The notes: generated by a model from the sequence alone, not told the origin. A stretch of DNA of 64,000 nucleotides from Pseudomonas brassicacearum (GCF_000585995.1 NZ_CP007410.1:5883001-5947000); one strand, 5' to 3'; numbered from the stretch's first letter, positions 16,701 through 27,166 are shown. A program made the numbers and translations.

Positions 16701-18319
16701 TTGACCCGATACGCCGCGCCATCGCTGGCGAACACGGTGAGGGTGTAGCGGCTCGGCTTGTCGGCGGCCGGCAGGTCGAGGGTCGCGTTGCCCTTGGCGT
16801 CGGTGGTCACTTCGCTACTGGTCAGCTCGACCGGGAATTGCCCCAGGTATTGCAGCTCGTTGTCCACCATCGACAGTTGCTGGGCCCGCAGGCTCAGGCT
16901 CACCGTGGCGTTGACCACCGGCTTGCCATCCGGGTATAGCAGCACCAGGTTGCCCTTGACCGGCTCGCCAGTGCGGTAATCCTGCTTGGCCAGGTTCAAG
17001 GCGATTTCAAAGTGCGGCTTGATGTACTCAGCCACGCGGAAGGCGCTGCTGTAGAGCTGGTCCTTATAGCTGAAGCGCAGCTCGTAGCCGCCGGCCACGG
17101 CGTTTTCCGGCAGTTGGAAACGGCCCTGGGTACCGGCCTTGGAATCCAGCTTCAGAGCCAGGGTTTGCAGGGCGGTGCCGGTGGCATCCAACACGCTGAC
17201 ATTGACGTCGGCGGCCGCCGGTTGCACCGAATCACGGGCGTTCTTGAACTCACGGCCGACGATTTTCAGCGACACCCAATCCCCCGGGCGATACAGCGGC
17301 CGGTCGGTGAAGGCATAGAGCTTGGTGTCGTAGATTTCGCTGTCGTAGTAGAAGTTCTCGGAGACGAATACGCCGCCCTCCTCGTCTTCGCCAATGACGA
17401 ACGAGCGTTCCGGACTGACGTGCTTGAGGCGCAGCAAACCGTCTTCATCGGTGGCACCGCTGCTCATCACACCCAGGCCGTCGGTCCACAGCACATTGAC
17501 CTTGGGCACCGAACGCCCTTCATGCTTGCGTGCGGCCCAGACCAGCAACTCGTCGCCGGCAATCTTGCTCACCGCCACGGTGTTGGAAACGAAGACCATG
17601 GTGGTCGCGCGGTACTTACCAATCAACGCCTCCACCAGGTACAGGCCCGGTTTCAACTGGCCCAGCGGCACATAGACATTGCCCGGCGCGACACTGACGA
17701 ACTCACTGGACGAACCGGCCAGGTTGACGCCCGCCGGCGGCTGGATCGGCTTGGCCTGCCACAATGGATAACGGAACTGGCTGACCACCGGCAAACCCGG
17801 GATCAAGGCAAATTGTGCCGGTGCGTCGTACGGCGTCGGCGCCACCAGGGCGTCGCCGATCTTCAGCTCCGGCACTTCTTCGGTCACTTGCTGGCGGGAC
17901 TCGTAGGAGAACGCCCGCTGCATCACCCGACGGGACTTGCGGTACCAGTTGTCCCACAGGTACGCGAGGGTGTTCGACAGGCCTTCGCCTTTGAACTGGC
18001 CGTCGCTGACCACGCGGTGCAGGTTCTTCTGGCGCTTGAGAAAGTCCAGCGGCTTGTCGATGCGATAGACGCGGATATCGGCACCGCCATAGGGCTCCAT
18101 GCGGAACCGGCGATAGTCGCGGCCCGGCGCTTCGAGGCGAACCATGGCCTGCTCATCGCTGGCAAAGCTGCTGTCGGCCAGCAGGAAGAAGCTTTCACCG
18201 GCCACCGGCGTGTAGCCGCTGGGCTCCACCGTGTCTTCGGCGTTCACGAGAGGGGCCAGCAACAGGGCAAACAGCAGGGGCAATTTTGAACACAAGCGCA
18301 GCATGCGGGCACCGGTCAT
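13751..18319 (-). CDS. magD: MagD: bacterial alpha-2-macroglobulin, YfaS-like, without thioester Cys
   Basis: The start chosen is ATG 18319, which overlaps the magC stop as ATGA; ATG 18304 is an alternative. The 1522-residue protein has a signal peptide ending in LVNA and is predicted periplasmic. It has the macroglobulin order: MG-like beta domains (for example [19 protein letters not shown]), a bait-like middle, the alpha-2-macroglobulin family segment ([20 protein letters not shown]) and the thioester-domain helices. At the thioester position it reads GVEQ (residues 1063-1066) where CxEQ would be found, so no thioester can form; this fits the YfaS/MagD class. Macroglobulins trap proteases. 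This class is thought to protect the periplasm, alongside the partner genes of the operon. Confidence 0.93.
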   Translation of the reverse strand: MTGARMLRLCSKLPLLFALLLAPLVNAEDTVEPSGYTPVAGESFFLLADSSFASDEQAMVRLEAPGRDYRRFRMEPYGGADIRVYRIDKPLDFLKRQKNLHRVVSDGQFKGEGLSNTLAYLWDNWYRKSRRVMQRAFSYESRQQVTEEVPELKIGDALVAPTPYDAPAQFALIPGLPVVSQFRYPLWQAKPIQPPAGVNLAGSSSEFVSVAPGNVYVPLGQLKPGLYLVEALIGKYRATTMVFVSNTVAVSKIAGDELLVWAARKHEGRSVPKVNVLWTDGLGVMSSGATDEDGLLRLKHVSPERSFVIGEDEEGGVFVSENFYYDSEIYDTKLYAFTDRPLYRPGDWVSLKIVGREFKNARDSVQPAAADVNVSVLDATGTALQTLALKLDSKAGTQGRFQLPENAVAGGYELRFSYKDQLYSSAFRVAEYIKPHFEIALNLAKQDYRTGEPVKGNLVLLYPDGKPVVNATVSLSLRAQQLSMVDNELQYLGQFPVELTSSEVTTDAKGNATLDLPAADKPSRYTLTVFASDGAAYRVKTTKEILIDRGAANFRLSAPQRFSAVGQKVAFSYANEGGNEQAKAVTPGSYAWVRLEDQTTGEGKLTAKDKGFSLTFDRPGTYNLTLKDDHGRVIGAAAHAVTGEGIKAVPGTVEIVLDKAEYKAGDEALALITFPEPVSDALLSLERDKVEATALLSKGSDWLKMEKLSDTQYRARIPVKDAFAPNLTFSVLYTKGGQYSFQNAGIKVVAPQIDVAVVTDKATYRPGDTVTVDLSTQFAGKAIPAHLTVSVVDEMVYALQPEVAPTIDQFFYHPRRNNVRTSASLSFISYDVALPGSPGAPGKANRSERGVKVLERPRREDVDTAAWQPELVTDASGKVRFTFKMPDSLTRWRITARAISDDGQVGQKKQFIASEKPLYLKWSGPTRFRTGDKPQLGLFAFSQAEKPLTTELLIRYAGTEQRVVAELKNGINYVALPAIELSSGDLSVQLQVNGETQDTLAVRLNASGNGWQVTQSQRFDVASGETPLTLPADASDIRLRLDDSPQALFRSALDDLLSYPYGGVEQTASRLLPLSIAYPTLAANPQIRDRLRLIMQNSRLRLVQMAGPSASFTWWGQDGEPDAFLTAYAYYADWHASKALDLSLPPEHWQRVLEVYAKQAGDTPLLQRALILSFAKQMQLPVNTLLSGLMDDLAKASEDTTESVLDSGEDSLVMSAPDSALGLASARVLTASLAKQAKVPLPAAFSRQVDAAQQQLELSSQPFVEALVLSLQTFDQARASALLERVLPQQSTLERALALTWLQRSIEQAAPAVALAPGEGWKAQQGATGETYWQWQGAQLPTQLTLTGAQERPLQAALSFQSQQPPLAPMAVSITRRLSRLVPGDEAFTFKLEAVGNKPLSSDSLYLDEVIINSKAPTPLRYGMLEVPLPPGADVERTTWGIQLMGKADSEPTSLERARFEPGQMAYAVPVDALSGELRLRHLVRFSQKGQFTLPPVRFTQVYAPQHQAREQKPALGQITVN

Positions 18320-18975
18320 TGGGAGAGAAAGTTGAGTCGATAGACGCCGATGAAGTTGGGGTTGGCTGCGTCGGGTATCCATCGGGTGTCCTTCCAGTTC
18401 ATGAGTTGTTGCAGGCTTGCGGAGCGCATGCCGTTGTCGGTAGGGGTTGTGGTGCCGGTGTGATAGGCGATGTAGCGGCCCATCCAGATCATCAGGTGCT
18501 GGTCGTCGCCCTGATCGAAGAACATCAGGTCGCCGGGACGGGCCTGGGCGACATCGCGGCCCACCAGGCGACTGTTGAACTGGATCAGCTTGATGGCGTT
18601 GACGTAGGGCCCGACCTTGCCGCCGCCCTGCTGCCATTGCTGGGCGAGGCGCCGTTGCGCATCGCTGAGGGGCAATTCCGGTGGCAGGTAGCGATTGGAC
18701 AGGCCATTGCTGCGCAGCCATTTGTCATCGTGGACCTTCAGCGCTTCATTGGCGGCAAAGCGCACCAGCCCGGCGCAGTCTTGCTGATACCAACGCGGGC
18801 TCGGGCCTTTGGTCAGCTGTTCCTGGGCAATGCGCACGAACCAGGCACGAAACACCTGGGACTGCTGCACATCCAGCGACGGTGCCTCGACGGCCAACGC
18901 CGGCCCGCCCAGCAGCAGCGCCAGCAGCAGCGCCCATCCGGGATTTCGAATCAGTCCTGTCACAGGGCTTTCCAT
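18316..18975 (-). CDS. magC: MagC: DUF1175 protein with NlpC/P60-like Cys-His residues
   Basis: From ATG 18975 the protein has 219 residues; a GTG at 18963 overlapping the magB stop and preceded by GGAAA is an equally plausible start. A signal peptide covers about residues 8-28. The segment [10 protein letters not shown] (Cys67) resembles the DCSGLV nucleophile motif of NlpC/P60 peptidoglycan hydrolases, and PGDLMFF followed by QHLMIWMG (His160) resembles the second half of that active site. DUF1175 (E. coli YfaT) is therefore probably a papain-like cysteine hydrolase or amidase acting in the periplasm. The gene overlaps magB at one end and magD at the other. Confidence 0.85.
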   Translation of the reverse strand: MESPVTGLIRNPGWALLLALLLGGPALAVEAPSLDVQQSQVFRAWFVRIAQEQLTKGPSPRWYQQDCAGLVRFAANEALKVHDDKWLRSNGLSNRYLPPELPLSDAQRRLAQQWQQGGGKVGPYVNAIKLIQFNSRLVGRDVAQARPGDLMFFDQGDDQHLMIWMGRYIAYHTGTTTPTDNGMRSASLQQLMNWKDTRWIPDAANPNFIGVYRLNFLSQ

Positions 18976-20675
18976 TCCAGCGGCAGCCATTGCCAGTGAC
19001 CGTCCGGCTCGCTGCCTTCGGGCAACGTCAGGGCGTATTTGCCGTAGCCGCCGAGGGTGCGCAGTTTCGGGATCAGGTAGGTTTGCGCGGCGTTGTAGAA
19101 CACCGGTTCCATGTCCTGGGGCAGGCTGTCGAGGGTTTCGCGCTGCATCAGTTGCGCCATGGAATCCGGGCCGAAGTAGAACGGCATCAGCAGGTCCTTG
19201 GGCACCACGTCAGCCATGGGCGGGAAGCGCTTGTCGAGGGTGCCGAGGGCTTTGTCCACCAGCTTGTCGTCGAGGGAAAACAGCAACGTCGAACCGTGGC
19301 GCGCCAGACTGACCCGCAGGAACGCCTTGCCGGTAATCGCGTCAGGCTGCTCCGCTTCCTTGGCCAGGTAGGGGCCGAAGTTGGAGCTGACCTGGCGCAG
19401 CCACTGGTGCGTCGGGCCTTGCTGCTTCTCGACCACCGGGAAGGCATGTTCGGCGACGTTGTTTTCATAGGCGCCCACCATCGAACCGAACAGGTTGCCC
19501 AGGTCGGCGTCGAGCTTGCCGTCGTCTTCGTTCAGGCTCGCCACCAGCAGCGGCGTGTACAGGCGCGAATCGGCGTACCAGCACAGGCCCGCCGCGCCGG
19601 CCATATGGTCGACCATGGCCTGGGCGGCCTTGTCGTCGGCGCCGAGTTTTACCAGCAGCGGCTTCTGTTGTTCGGCCGCCAGGGGCAAGGTTACGCAGGC
19701 ACTGGCGCCCATGGGCATGGCTTGCCAGATCGGCTTGAAGTCGAAGTCCGGCTGGTTTTCCAGCTCGTCCATGGCCAGGAAGCTGTGCCAGCCCTTGTCG
19801 TCCATGTCGAAACGCAACCCGGCGAAGTTCGGGATGAAACGCTGGTAGCCCATGGCGAGCACGCTGGCGTTGACCGAGATGCGTTGCTTGACCTCCGGTG
19901 CCTTGGACGGCAGGCCGAAGGCTTCGGGGAAGAGTTTGTCGCCGTTGAGCAAGGCGGCCAGGGCGGTCGTCGAAACGCTGCCCGGTTCAACTGCGGACCC
20001 GCTGGCCGGGTCGTACAGCTTGGTCGGGTTGGACAGCACGACCAGCTTGTCGCCATGGGAGGCGAAGAGCAGGGATTTGCTGGCGTTGTAGCTGAGTTGG
20101 TAGAGCGCGACGTCATCGCCGCCGACTTTCAGGTCGCTGAGTTTGCTCAGCTGCGTATCGTCCAGGGCAACTTTCGCCAACGGTTCGAGCATCTTGGCCA
20201 GGCCACCGCGGTCCATCACCAGCAGGAAATCCTTGAGACGACCGTCGGCACCGCGCCACAGCGCCACATCGGCCGGCTGGTCGAAAATCTCCTCGATCAG
20301 GCTGTCCTGCAACTTGAGGTCATGCTCGTAGATGATCCGGCGCAGGCTGCCGATCAGCCCCAGGCGGTCGGCGTGGGCCTCGTAATAGAAGACGAAGTCC
20401 TCGGTGAGCGTGGCCTTGAGGAACGGCACCGCCAACAGGTCCTTGGGCAACTGGCTCAGGGAATGCGCCTCGAGCAAGCCGTCGGGCCGGCTCAGGCCGA
20501 GCTTGTCCAACGCCAACTCCATGGGCGGCGCCTTGGGCTTGGTCATGAACCAGCCCAACCCGGCGGCGACACCGGCCACCAGGCACAGCCCGATCAGCAG
20601 CGCCGGCCAGCGGCGTACAGGTTTGGCGACAGGGGTCGGCGTGGTCGGGGAAGCAGTGTTGTCGCTCATATTCAC
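18960..20675 (-). CDS. magB: MagB: membrane-anchored DUF2138 protein
   Basis: The 571-residue protein has one transmembrane helix at about residues 23-45 after a short cytoplasmic tail, so its large domain (about 500 residues, no further hydrophobic helix) faces the periplasm. It fits DUF2138, the family of E. coli YfaA, by length and operon position. The start is GTG 20675; an ATG two codons later is possible, but AGG spacing favours the GTG. No catalytic motif is recognisable. As the only clearly membrane-anchored product, it could tether the Mag complex to the inner membrane. In P. aeruginosa Mag proteins are reported to interact; assignment here rests on synteny. Confidence 0.86.
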   Translation of the reverse strand: MNMSDNTASPTTPTPVAKPVRRWPALLIGLCLVAGVAAGLGWFMTKPKAPPMELALDKLGLSRPDGLLEAHSLSQLPKDLLAVPFLKATLTEDFVFYYEAHADRLGLIGSLRRIIYEHDLKLQDSLIEEIFDQPADVALWRGADGRLKDFLLVMDRGGLAKMLEPLAKVALDDTQLSKLSDLKVGGDDVALYQLSYNASKSLLFASHGDKLVVLSNPTKLYDPASGSAVEPGSVSTTALAALLNGDKLFPEAFGLPSKAPEVKQRISVNASVLAMGYQRFIPNFAGLRFDMDDKGWHSFLAMDELENQPDFDFKPIWQAMPMGASACVTLPLAAEQQKPLLVKLGADDKAAQAMVDHMAGAAGLCWYADSRLYTPLLVASLNEDDGKLDADLGNLFGSMVGAYENNVAEHAFPVVEKQQGPTHQWLRQVSSNFGPYLAKEAEQPDAITGKAFLRVSLARHGSTLLFSLDDKLVDKALGTLDKRFPPMADVVPKDLLMPFYFGPDSMAQLMQRETLDSLPQDMEPVFYNAAQTYLIPKLRTLGGYGKYALTLPEGSEPDGHWQWLPLEWKAL

Positions 20676-20704
20676 AAGGGCCTGTTCATCCGTGGAGCGG
20701 ATAC

Positions 20705-21493
20705 TTAGTAGTTGAAAGTCTTGACCAGCAACAGATCGCCAATGGCGCGCAGGGGCACGACAAAGGTCTCGCGTTTTTCATTGACGGTGTTTTCGTTGAG
20801 CACCAGGTTGATCTGCGAGGTAATGACCTCGTTCTCGTTGCTGGTTTCGTCGAAGTTATAGCCGCCGTTGCCGTAGTTGCCCCAATAGTTCACGTAGACC
20901 AGGTAAGTGCCGTGCATCGGCGCGGTCATGGTGAACATTTCAGGGCCGGGGCCATCGACACCATCCGGGTCAAGGCCGCCGCCGTTGGTCAGCGCCGGTT
21001 GGCCGAAGAACGCATGCTGGCCGTCGGGTGTAATGATGTGCAGGTCCAGTTCGGCCTTGGGGTCGTCCCAGCCCAGCACCACGCGGATCTGCGCCGGGGT
21101 CCGCAGGTTGTTGGCCTCATAGAACTGCACCCGCTTGAGGGACTGGCCCTCGGAGCTGCGCACTTCGACGCTGTTGGAACCGGCACCGAACGCATACGGT
21201 CGAGCGAAACGCCCCTCGTCGTCGGTGTAGAGATTAAGTGGATTGCCGTTGACCGCCAGGCTGTGGGGCGGACGGGCGGCGCCCATAGCCTTGAGTCGGC
21301 CCTCGATCATCGTGCGGTTGCGCTGCACGCCCCGGTCGATGGGCGGTGTGGGGTAGGCAACTTGCGGGTTTTCAGTGCGATCGAGCAGGCCGCTGTAGCG
21401 CCAGCCCCCCACCGGTTCCGACAGCTCAGCCGAAGGCTGCGCCCACGCCATCGGCGCGCCCATGAGCACGATCAACAATGAAAGAAAACGCAC
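20705..21493 (-). CDS. magA: MagA: secreted DUF2135 protein, first gene of the mag operon
   Basis: The 262-residue protein starts at GTG 21493, seven bases after a perfect AGGAGG ribosome-binding site (21501-21506), and has a signal peptide ending in AWA. DUF2135 segments are LDLHIITPDGQHAFFG and TYLVYVNYWGNYG, both closely paralleled in MagF. It lies 29 bases before magB and heads the operon magA-F. E. coli YfaP is the nearest named relative. It is probably a periplasmic beta-sandwich partner of the macroglobulin. The strong ribosome-binding site and long leader suggest that translation of this first gene is a control point. Confidence 0.86.
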   Translation of the reverse strand: MRFLSLLIVLMGAPMAWAQPSAELSEPVGGWRYSGLLDRTENPQVAYPTPPIDRGVQRNRTMIEGRLKAMGAARPPHSLAVNGNPLNLYTDDEGRFARPYAFGAGSNSVEVRSSEGQSLKRVQFYEANNLRTPAQIRVVLGWDDPKAELDLHIITPDGQHAFFGQPALTNGGGLDPDGVDGPGPEMFTMTAPMHGTYLVYVNYWGNYGNGGYNFDETSNENEVITSQINLVLNENTVNEKRETFVVPLRAIGDLLLVKTFNY

Positions 21494-21603
21494 GTATGCC
21501 TCCTGCCATGCATGACGCCACCCGGCGCCAATCCTCAGCGCAGCTTGTCATTATTCGGGTTTCGTCTGAAGGCCCCGTCGCAAGGGGGCCGTAGATGGCG
21601 CGA

Positions 21604-21632
21604 AGATTAGCTATTCGGCAGTTTTTCCACAA
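21604..21632 (-). promoter_or_regulatory. Candidate sigma-70 promoter of the mag operon
   Basis: On the minus strand TTGTGG (21627-21632), a 17-base spacer and TAATCT (21604-21609) form a plausible promoter with a start near 21597. That would give magA a leader of about 100 bases containing a GC hairpin (21571-21590, GGCCCC against GGGGCC). The match to consensus is moderate and no start site is known. Confidence 0.45.
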
Positions 21633-21679
21633 TCGGTGAACGCGCGATTATGTGTGGGAAATCACGTACTGAAAGGTGC

Positions 21680-21725
21680 GTGAGCCGAATAGAGCCGTTA
21701 TTCGGCTCACGAAATGAGCCGAATA
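21680..21725. promoter_or_regulatory. Perfect 12-bp inverted repeat plus a third half-site upstream of magA
   Basis: GTGAGCCGAATA (21680-21691) and TATTCGGCTCAC (21699-21710) form a perfect inverted repeat with a 7-base loop, and TGAGCCGAATA recurs at 21715-21725. The centre lies about 98 bases upstream of the candidate magA start site, a place typical for activators. No T run follows, so it is not a terminator. Confidence 0.6.
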
Positions 21726-21757
21726 CGGAAACTGACGTTTATTTCGCAGGCAAACCC

Positions 21758-21865
21758 GCGGCGAGGGAGCTTGCTCCCGCTGGGCTACGAAGCAGCCCCA
21801 ACCTGCTGGGGTTGAACCGGATTGCGACTGCTGCGCAGTCGAGCGGGAGCAAGCTCCCTCGCCAC
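21758..21865. repeat. REPIN, type B
   Basis: Inverted doublet with arms GGCGAGGGAGCTTGCTCCCG and its complement. The left end reads GCGG instead of GTGG. It lies between the divergent mag operon and xseB; apart from this and the mag regulatory sites the 488-base spacer (21494-21981) shows no gene. Confidence 0.9.
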
Positions 21866-21981
21866 AAAAGCAGGTCGGTGCAAGCCCACCGTCGCGCTTC
21901 GGTTTGCCCCGCCCTGATTTGCCCCAAAACCCCATGTCTGCTAGTGTCGCGCCCGTTTAACAGTCAACCGGAATCGCCGCC

Positions 21982-22224
21982 ATGGCCCGTAAAAAAGCTG
22001 CACTGGACTTCGAACAATCTCTGGCCGACCTGCAAACGCTGGTCGAACGGCTGGAGAACGGCGAATTGTCGCTGGAAGACTCGCTGACCGCCTTCGAGCA
22101 AGGCATCGGCTTGACTCGCGACTGCCAGGCGGCGCTGGCCCAGGCCGAACAGAAGGTGCAATTGCTGCTCGAACGTGACGGTGAATTGACCGAAGAGCCT
22201 TTCGACGCGGAACAGCCTGAATGA
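21982..22224 (+). CDS. xseB: Exodeoxyribonuclease VII small subunit
   Basis: The 80-residue acidic protein has the XseB pattern [35 protein letters not shown], a two-helix coiled coil that binds the long stalk of XseA. Exonuclease VII degrades single-stranded DNA from both ends into oligonucleotides. Length is normal. The stop overlaps the ispA start (ATGA), and dxs follows, the usual order xseB-ispA-dxs in gamma-proteobacteria. The large subunit gene is not in the window. Confidence 0.97.
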   Translation: MARKKAALDFEQSLADLQTLVERLENGELSLEDSLTAFEQGIGLTRDCQAALAQAEQKVQLLLERDGELTEEPFDAEQPE

Positions 22225-23108
22225 TCGGCGCTTATCAGGCCGGCAGTCAGGCCCGGGTCAATGCTGCACTGGACACCTTGTTCAGCGCCCCGAGCCCTGA
22301 GCTTTCGCGGCTGTACGAAGCCATGCGCTACAGCGTGATGAACGGCGGCAAGCGGGTGCGTCCACTATTGGTCTACGCCGCGTGCGAAGCCTTGGGCGGT
22401 CAGGCCGAACAGGGCAATGGCGCGGCCTGTGCGGTGGAGCTGATCCACGCCTATTCGCTGGTCCACGATGATTTGCCGGCCATGGACGACGACGACCTGC
22501 GCCGCGGCCAGCCCACCACCCACAAGCAATTCGACGAAGCCTGCGCGATCCTCGCCGGCGACGGCTTGCAGAGCCTGGCCTTCAGCGCCCTGGTGGACCC
22601 GGCCCTGAGCGATTGCCCGGCGCAGATTCGCCTGGACATGGTCAGCACCCTGGCGCTGGCGGCGGGCCCCGCCGGAATGGTCGGCGGCCAGGCCATCGAC
22701 CTCGGTTCAGTGGGCCTGAAGCTGGACCAAAGCGCCCTGGAGTACATGCACCGGCACAAGACCGGCGCCTTGATCGAGGCGAGCGTGCGCCTCGGCGCCC
22801 TGGCCAGCGGTCGGGCCACGCCGGCACAATTGCAAGCCTTGCAGACCTACGCCCGGGCCATCGGCCTGGCGTTCCAGGTGCAGGACGACATCCTCGACGT
22901 CGAAAGCGATACCCAAACCCTGGGCAAGCGCCAGGGCGCCGACATCGCCCGGGATAAACCGACCTACCCAGCCCTCCTCGGCCTCGACGCAGCCAAGGCC
23001 TACGCCCTGGAATTGCGCGACCTGGCCCTGGCGGCGCTGCGACCCTTTGACGCGGCGGCCGAGCCGTTGCGCGACCTGGCGCGCTATATCGTCGAACGAC
23101 GCAGCTGA
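22221..23108 (+). CDS. ispA: (2E,6E)-farnesyl diphosphate synthase
   Basis: The 295-residue enzyme condenses isopentenyl diphosphate with dimethylallyl and geranyl diphosphate to farnesyl diphosphate, precursor of undecaprenyl phosphate and quinone side chains. Both aspartate-rich motifs are present: [10 protein letters not shown] starting at residue 83 and DDILD near 218. GGKRVRP (42-48) binds the diphosphate. It overlaps xseB by 4 bases. A small GGGG-TCAA-CCCC hairpin follows the stop (23112-23123), without a strong T run. Confidence 0.97.
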   Translation: MIGAYQAGSQARVNAALDTLFSAPSPELSRLYEAMRYSVMNGGKRVRPLLVYAACEALGGQAEQGNGAACAVELIHAYSLVHDDLPAMDDDDLRRGQPTTHKQFDEACAILAGDGLQSLAFSALVDPALSDCPAQIRLDMVSTLALAAGPAGMVGGQAIDLGSVGLKLDQSALEYMHRHKTGALIEASVRLGALASGRATPAQLQALQTYARAIGLAFQVQDDILDVESDTQTLGKRQGADIARDKPTYPALLGLDAAKAYALELRDLALAALRPFDAAAEPLRDLARYIVERRS

Positions 23109-23222
23109 TACGGGGTCAACCCCTTTAGACTGCGTATCGGCCAAGTTCCGGCCAACGCGTGGGCAGCTTGCGATGCATAAGGTAAACTGCCGCCTCTTTC
23201 TATACCTATAACGATTCGCCTG

Positions 23223-25121
23223 ATGCCCACGACGTTTCAAGAGATTCCCCGCAAGCGCCCGACCACGCCCCTGCTGGACCGCGCCAACACGCCGGACGGC
23301 TTGCGTCGCCTGGGTGAAGCCGAGCTGGAAACCCTGGCCGATGAGTTGCGCCTGGAACTGCTCTACACGGTCGGCCAGACCGGCGGGCACTTCGGTGCCG
23401 GCCTGGGCGTCATCGAGCTGACGATCGCGTTGCATTACGTGTTCGACACCCCGGACGACCGGCTGGTATGGGACGTCGGGCATCAGGCCTACCCGCACAA
23501 GATCCTCACCGGTCGGCGCGAGCGCATGGGCACGCTGCGTCAGAAGGACGGCATTGCCGCCTTCCCGCGCCGTTCCGAGAGCGAGTACGACACCTTTGGC
23601 GTCGGCCATTCCAGCACCTCCATCAGCGCCGCCCTGGGCATGGCGATTGCCGCCCGCCTGCAAAACAGCGAGCGCAAGGCCATTGCCGTGATCGGCGACG
23701 GCGCACTGACGGCAGGCATGGCCTTCGAGGCGCTGAACCATGCGCCGGAAGTCAACGCCAACATGTTGGTGATCCTCAACGACAACGACATGTCGATCTC
23801 GCGCAACGTCGGCGGGCTGTCCAACTACCTGGCGAAAATCCTCTCCAGCCGCACCTACGCCAGCATGCGCGAAGGCAGCAAGAAGGTCCTGTCGCGCCTG
23901 CCCGGCGCCTGGGAAATCGCCCGTCGCACCGAGGAATACGCCAAGGGCATGCTGGTGCCCGGCACGCTGTTCGAAGAACTCGGCTGGAACTACATCGGCC
24001 CCATCGACGGCCATGATTTGCCCACCCTGATCGCCACCTTGCGCAACATGCGCGATCTCAAGGGCCCGCAGTTCCTGCATGTGGTCACCAAGAAAGGCAA
24101 AGGCTTCGCCCCGGCGGAAGTCGATCCCATCGGCTACCACGCCATCACCAAGCTCGAACCCCTGGACGCCCCGGCCGCCGCGCCGAAAAAGGCCAGTGGA
24201 CCGAAGTACTCCAGCATTTTCGGCCAATGGCTGTGCGACATGGCCGCCGCCGATCCACGCCTGGTGGGCATTACCCCGGCGATGAAGGAAGGCTCGGACC
24301 TGGTGGCCTTCAGCGAACGCTACCCGCAACGCTATTTCGACGTGGCGATTGCCGAGCAGCATGCCGTGACCCTTGCCGCCGGCATGGCCTGCGAAGGCGC
24401 GAAACCGGTGGTGGCGATCTATTCGACCTTCCTGCAACGCGGCTACGACCAGTTGATTCATGACGTCGCGGTGCAGAACCTCGACGTGCTGTTCGCCATC
24501 GACCGCGCCGGCCTGGTGGGCGAAGACGGCCCGACCCACGCTGGCAGCTTCGACCTGTCGTTCCTGCGCTGCATCCCCGGCATGCTGGTGATGACCCCGA
24601 GCGATGAAAACGAATTGCGCAAAATGCTCACCACCGGCCACCTGTTCAATGGCCCGGCGGCGGTGCGCTACCCTCGTGGCACTGGCCCGAACGCGACCCT
24701 TTCGACCGACCTCGAACCCATCGAGATCGGCAAGGGCGTGATCCGCCGCCAGGGCAAGCAGACCGCCCTGCTGGTGTTCGGCGTGCAACTGGCCGAGGCC
24801 TTGAAAGTCGCCGAAACCCTGGACGCCACCGTGGTGGACATGCGTTTCGTCAAACCTTTGGACGAAGCCCTGGTGCGCGAGATGGCCGGCAGCCATGACC
24901 TGCTGGTGACCATCGAGGAAAACGCCATCATGGGCGGCGCCGGTGCGGCGGTCAGCGAATTCCTGGCCCGGGAGAACATCCTCAAGTCGGTGCTGCACCT
25001 GGGCCTGCCGGACCACTACGTCGAACACGCCAAGCCTGCGCAGATGCTGGCCGAATGCGGGCTGGACGAGGCTGGGATCGAAGCGGCGGTGCGGCTGCGT
25101 TTGCAGTTGTTGGGCCGGTAA
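23223..25121 (+). CDS. dxs: 1-deoxy-D-xylulose-5-phosphate synthase
   Basis: The 632-residue thiamine-diphosphate enzyme joins pyruvate and glyceraldehyde 3-phosphate, the first step of the MEP isoprenoid pathway, and also supplies the thiamine and pyridoxal precursor. The ThDP motif runs from GDGALTAG to NDNDMSIS (about residues 158-198), the transketolase pyrimidine-binding part includes [12 protein letters not shown], and the C-terminal domain is complete. Full family length. ispA lies just upstream. The long open frames antisense to this gene are codon-bias shadows. Confidence 0.98.
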   Translation: MPTTFQEIPRKRPTTPLLDRANTPDGLRRLGEAELETLADELRLELLYTVGQTGGHFGAGLGVIELTIALHYVFDTPDDRLVWDVGHQAYPHKILTGRRERMGTLRQKDGIAAFPRRSESEYDTFGVGHSSTSISAALGMAIAARLQNSERKAIAVIGDGALTAGMAFEALNHAPEVNANMLVILNDNDMSISRNVGGLSNYLAKILSSRTYASMREGSKKVLSRLPGAWEIARRTEEYAKGMLVPGTLFEELGWNYIGPIDGHDLPTLIATLRNMRDLKGPQFLHVVTKKGKGFAPAEVDPIGYHAITKLEPLDAPAAAPKKASGPKYSSIFGQWLCDMAAADPRLVGITPAMKEGSDLVAFSERYPQRYFDVAIAEQHAVTLAAGMACEGAKPVVAIYSTFLQRGYDQLIHDVAVQNLDVLFAIDRAGLVGEDGPTHAGSFDLSFLRCIPGMLVMTPSDENELRKMLTTGHLFNGPAAVRYPRGTGPNATLSTDLEPIEIGKGVIRRQGKQTALLVFGVQLAEALKVAETLDATVVDMRFVKPLDEALVREMAGSHDLLVTIEENAIMGGAGAAVSEFLARENILKSVLHLGLPDHYVEHAKPAQMLAECGLDEAGIEAAVRLRLQLLGR

Positions 25122-25158
25122 TTTCCAGACCACACAAGCCCCTGTGGGACACAATCCC

Positions 25159-25250
25159 CTGTGGGAGCGAGCTTGCTCGCGATAGCGGAAGATCAGTCAA
25201 GTAATCCATTGGCTGACACACCGCTATCGCGAGCAAGCTCGCTCCCACAG
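25159..25250. repeat. REPIN, type A
   Basis: Doublet with arms CTGTGGGAGCGAGCTTGCTC and its complement, separated by about 35 bases, between dxs and btuB. It occupies most of the 164-base spacer, leaving no room for a full-length cobalamin riboswitch. Confidence 0.93.
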
Positions 25251-25285
25251 GGGTTCTGTGCGAACCAGAAATTTGCGGAACGCCC

Positions 25286-27166
25286 ATGAAACTGCGCCTC
25301 ACCCTCGCCCTTTCCCTACTCCCCGCCCCCGATCTGCTCGCCGACACCTTCGAACGCGACCAGGCCCTGAAGCTCCCGGACGTGGTCATCAGCGCCAACC
25401 GCCAGGTCGAAGCGCGCAACGACAGCAGCGCCGCCAATACGGTGTTCACCCGCGACGACATCGAGCGCCTGCAACCGGTCAGCGTCACGGACCTGCTCAG
25501 CCGCGTGCCGGGGGTGCAAGTGGCGCCGCTGGGCGGACGTGGCAGCCTGCCGGGGATTTACATACGCGGCACCAAATCGGCCCAGAGCCTGGTGCTGGTG
25601 GACGGCCAGCGCATCGGCAATTCCACCTCCGGCGACAGCAACCTGCAACGCCTGAACATCAACCAGATCGAACGGGTGGAAGTGCTGCGCGGTTCACGCT
25701 CGGTGATCTACGGCGCCGATGCGGTGGGCGGGGTAATTCAGATCTTCACTCGGCGCGGCAACGAACAAGGCCTGCAACCGCGCCTGCATGTCGGGTTCGG
25801 TAGCCACCAGACCTGGGAGCGCAGCCTGGGCCTGTCCGGCGGCGATGACCAGACCCGCTTCAACCTCGGCGCCAGCCTGGATGACTCCGCCGGCGCCAAT
25901 CGTACCCATGAGTCCTATGCCAGCGACCGCGACGACGATGCCTCCCGCAACCAGTCTTTCAGCCTGAGCCTGAGCCACAACGTCAACGATGACCTGGAAG
26001 TCGGCCTGAACCTGCTGGATAACCGCGGCAAAAGCGAGTTCGACAACCCGTTCGGCCGCTTCGACCCGACCACCTTCGAATCCCTGCCCCAGCAGCCCTA
26101 CAGTGAGTTTGCCGTGAGCAGTTTCAGCAGTTATGTGGACGGAAGGATCAACGACGCCTGGAAATCCCGCCTGGAGCTGGGCCACAGCGAGAACCGCGAG
26201 AAAACCTTCGACAAACTCAGCGACGTCCGCGAAGTGTTCAACACCTACCGCGACTCGCTGACCTGGCAGAACGACGTGACGCTGGACGATCGCAACAGCC
26301 TGATCGTCGGTGGCGATTGGTATCAGGACCGGGTCAACAGCAGCACGCCGTTCGATGAAGACAGCCGCTGGAACCGTGCGGCGTTTATCCAGCACCGGTT
26401 CCAGGCCGAAACCTTCTCCACCGAACTGGGCCTGCGCCGCGACCAGAACCAGCAGTTCGGCGGCCAGAACAGTTGGAGCGGCACCTTCACCCTGCCGGTG
26501 AACCCGGACAACGACCTGTTGCTGACCTACAGCGAAAGCTTTCGTGCACCGACCTTCAACGACCTGTATTACCCGGAGTTCAGCAACCCGAACCTCAAGC
26601 CCGAGACGGCCAAAAGCTACGAGCTGCAATGGCGTAGCCAACTGACCGACAACGCCCGCCTGGAGGCTTCGCTGTACCGTACGGACTTGGAAGACGCGAT
26701 CATTTTTGGCAGCAACTCACGCCCGCAGAACGTCGCCTCGGCGCGGATCAACGGGTTTGAAATGGCCCTCATGCAGGATTTGTTCGGTTGGCAGAGCAAC
26801 CTGGGCCTGGCCATCATCGACCCGCGAGACCGCGACAGCGGCCATACCCTCGCCCGCCGCGCTCGCCGGACTTTGAGCCTGGACCTGGACCGGCAATTCG
26901 ACCGCCTGGGCCTGGGCGCCACCTGGCAAGCGGTGAGCAGCAGCTACGACGATGAAAACAATCGCAATGCCCTGGGCGGCTATGCCCTGCTCGGGTTGCG
27001 CGGCAGTTGGGCACTGACCCGCGAAGTGAAGCTGGAAATGAAGCTGGATAACCTGCTGGACAAGGGTTACAACCGGGCGCTGTACAGCCATGACGGGGCG
27101 CAGTATGGGTATCGGGAAGAGGGGCGGACCTGGTTGTTTGGGGTGACTTGGACGCCCGCACTATGA
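25286..27166 (+). CDS. btuB: TonB-dependent outer-membrane receptor, BtuB-like (vitamin B12)
   Basis: The 626-residue protein has a short signal peptide (cleavage near LLA-DT), a TonB-box-like LPDVVISA at about 30-37, a plug domain (IERLQPVSVTDLLSRVPGV, GIYIRGTKSAQSLVLVDGQRI, IERVEVLRGSRSVIYGADAVGGVI), and a beta-barrel ending in a C-terminal aromatic-containing strand. Length and sequence pattern match BtuB. The cobalamin-binding protein gene btuF lies just downstream on the other strand, supporting corrinoid uptake. The 5' spacer is filled by a REPIN and I see no cobalamin riboswitch, which often controls btuB. Confidence 0.87.
   Translation: MKLRLTLALSLLPAPDLLADTFERDQALKLPDVVISANRQVEARNDSSAANTVFTRDDIERLQPVSVTDLLSRVPGVQVAPLGGRGSLPGIYIRGTKSAQSLVLVDGQRIGNSTSGDSNLQRLNINQIERVEVLRGSRSVIYGADAVGGVIQIFTRRGNEQGLQPRLHVGFGSHQTWERSLGLSGGDDQTRFNLGASLDDSAGANRTHESYASDRDDDASRNQSFSLSLSHNVNDDLEVGLNLLDNRGKSEFDNPFGRFDPTTFESLPQQPYSEFAVSSFSSYVDGRINDAWKSRLELGHSENREKTFDKLSDVREVFNTYRDSLTWQNDVTLDDRNSLIVGGDWYQDRVNSSTPFDEDSRWNRAAFIQHRFQAETFSTELGLRRDQNQQFGGQNSWSGTFTLPVNPDNDLLLTYSESFRAPTFNDLYYPEFSNPNLKPETAKSYELQWRSQLTDNARLEASLYRTDLEDAIIFGSNSRPQNVASARINGFEMALMQDLFGWQSNLGLAIIDPRDRDSGHTLARRARRTLSLDLDRQFDRLGLGATWQAVSSSYDDENNRNALGGYALLGLRGSWALTREVKLEMKLDNLLDKGYNRALYSHDGAQYGYREEGRTWLFGVTWTPAL

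Noticed and set aside
14915..16939. A 674-codon open frame antisense to magD
   Set aside because: High-GC shadow of magD, low-complexity composition and no recognisable family.
23112..23123. Intrinsic terminator after ispA (GGGG-TCAA-CCCC)
   Set aside because: The stem is only four pairs and the following T run is short (TTT), so it is too weak to call.
22707..25154. An 815-codon open frame antisense to dxs
   Set aside because: It mirrors dxs and ispA codon bias, has no ribosome-binding site or domain, and dxs is complete on the other strand.
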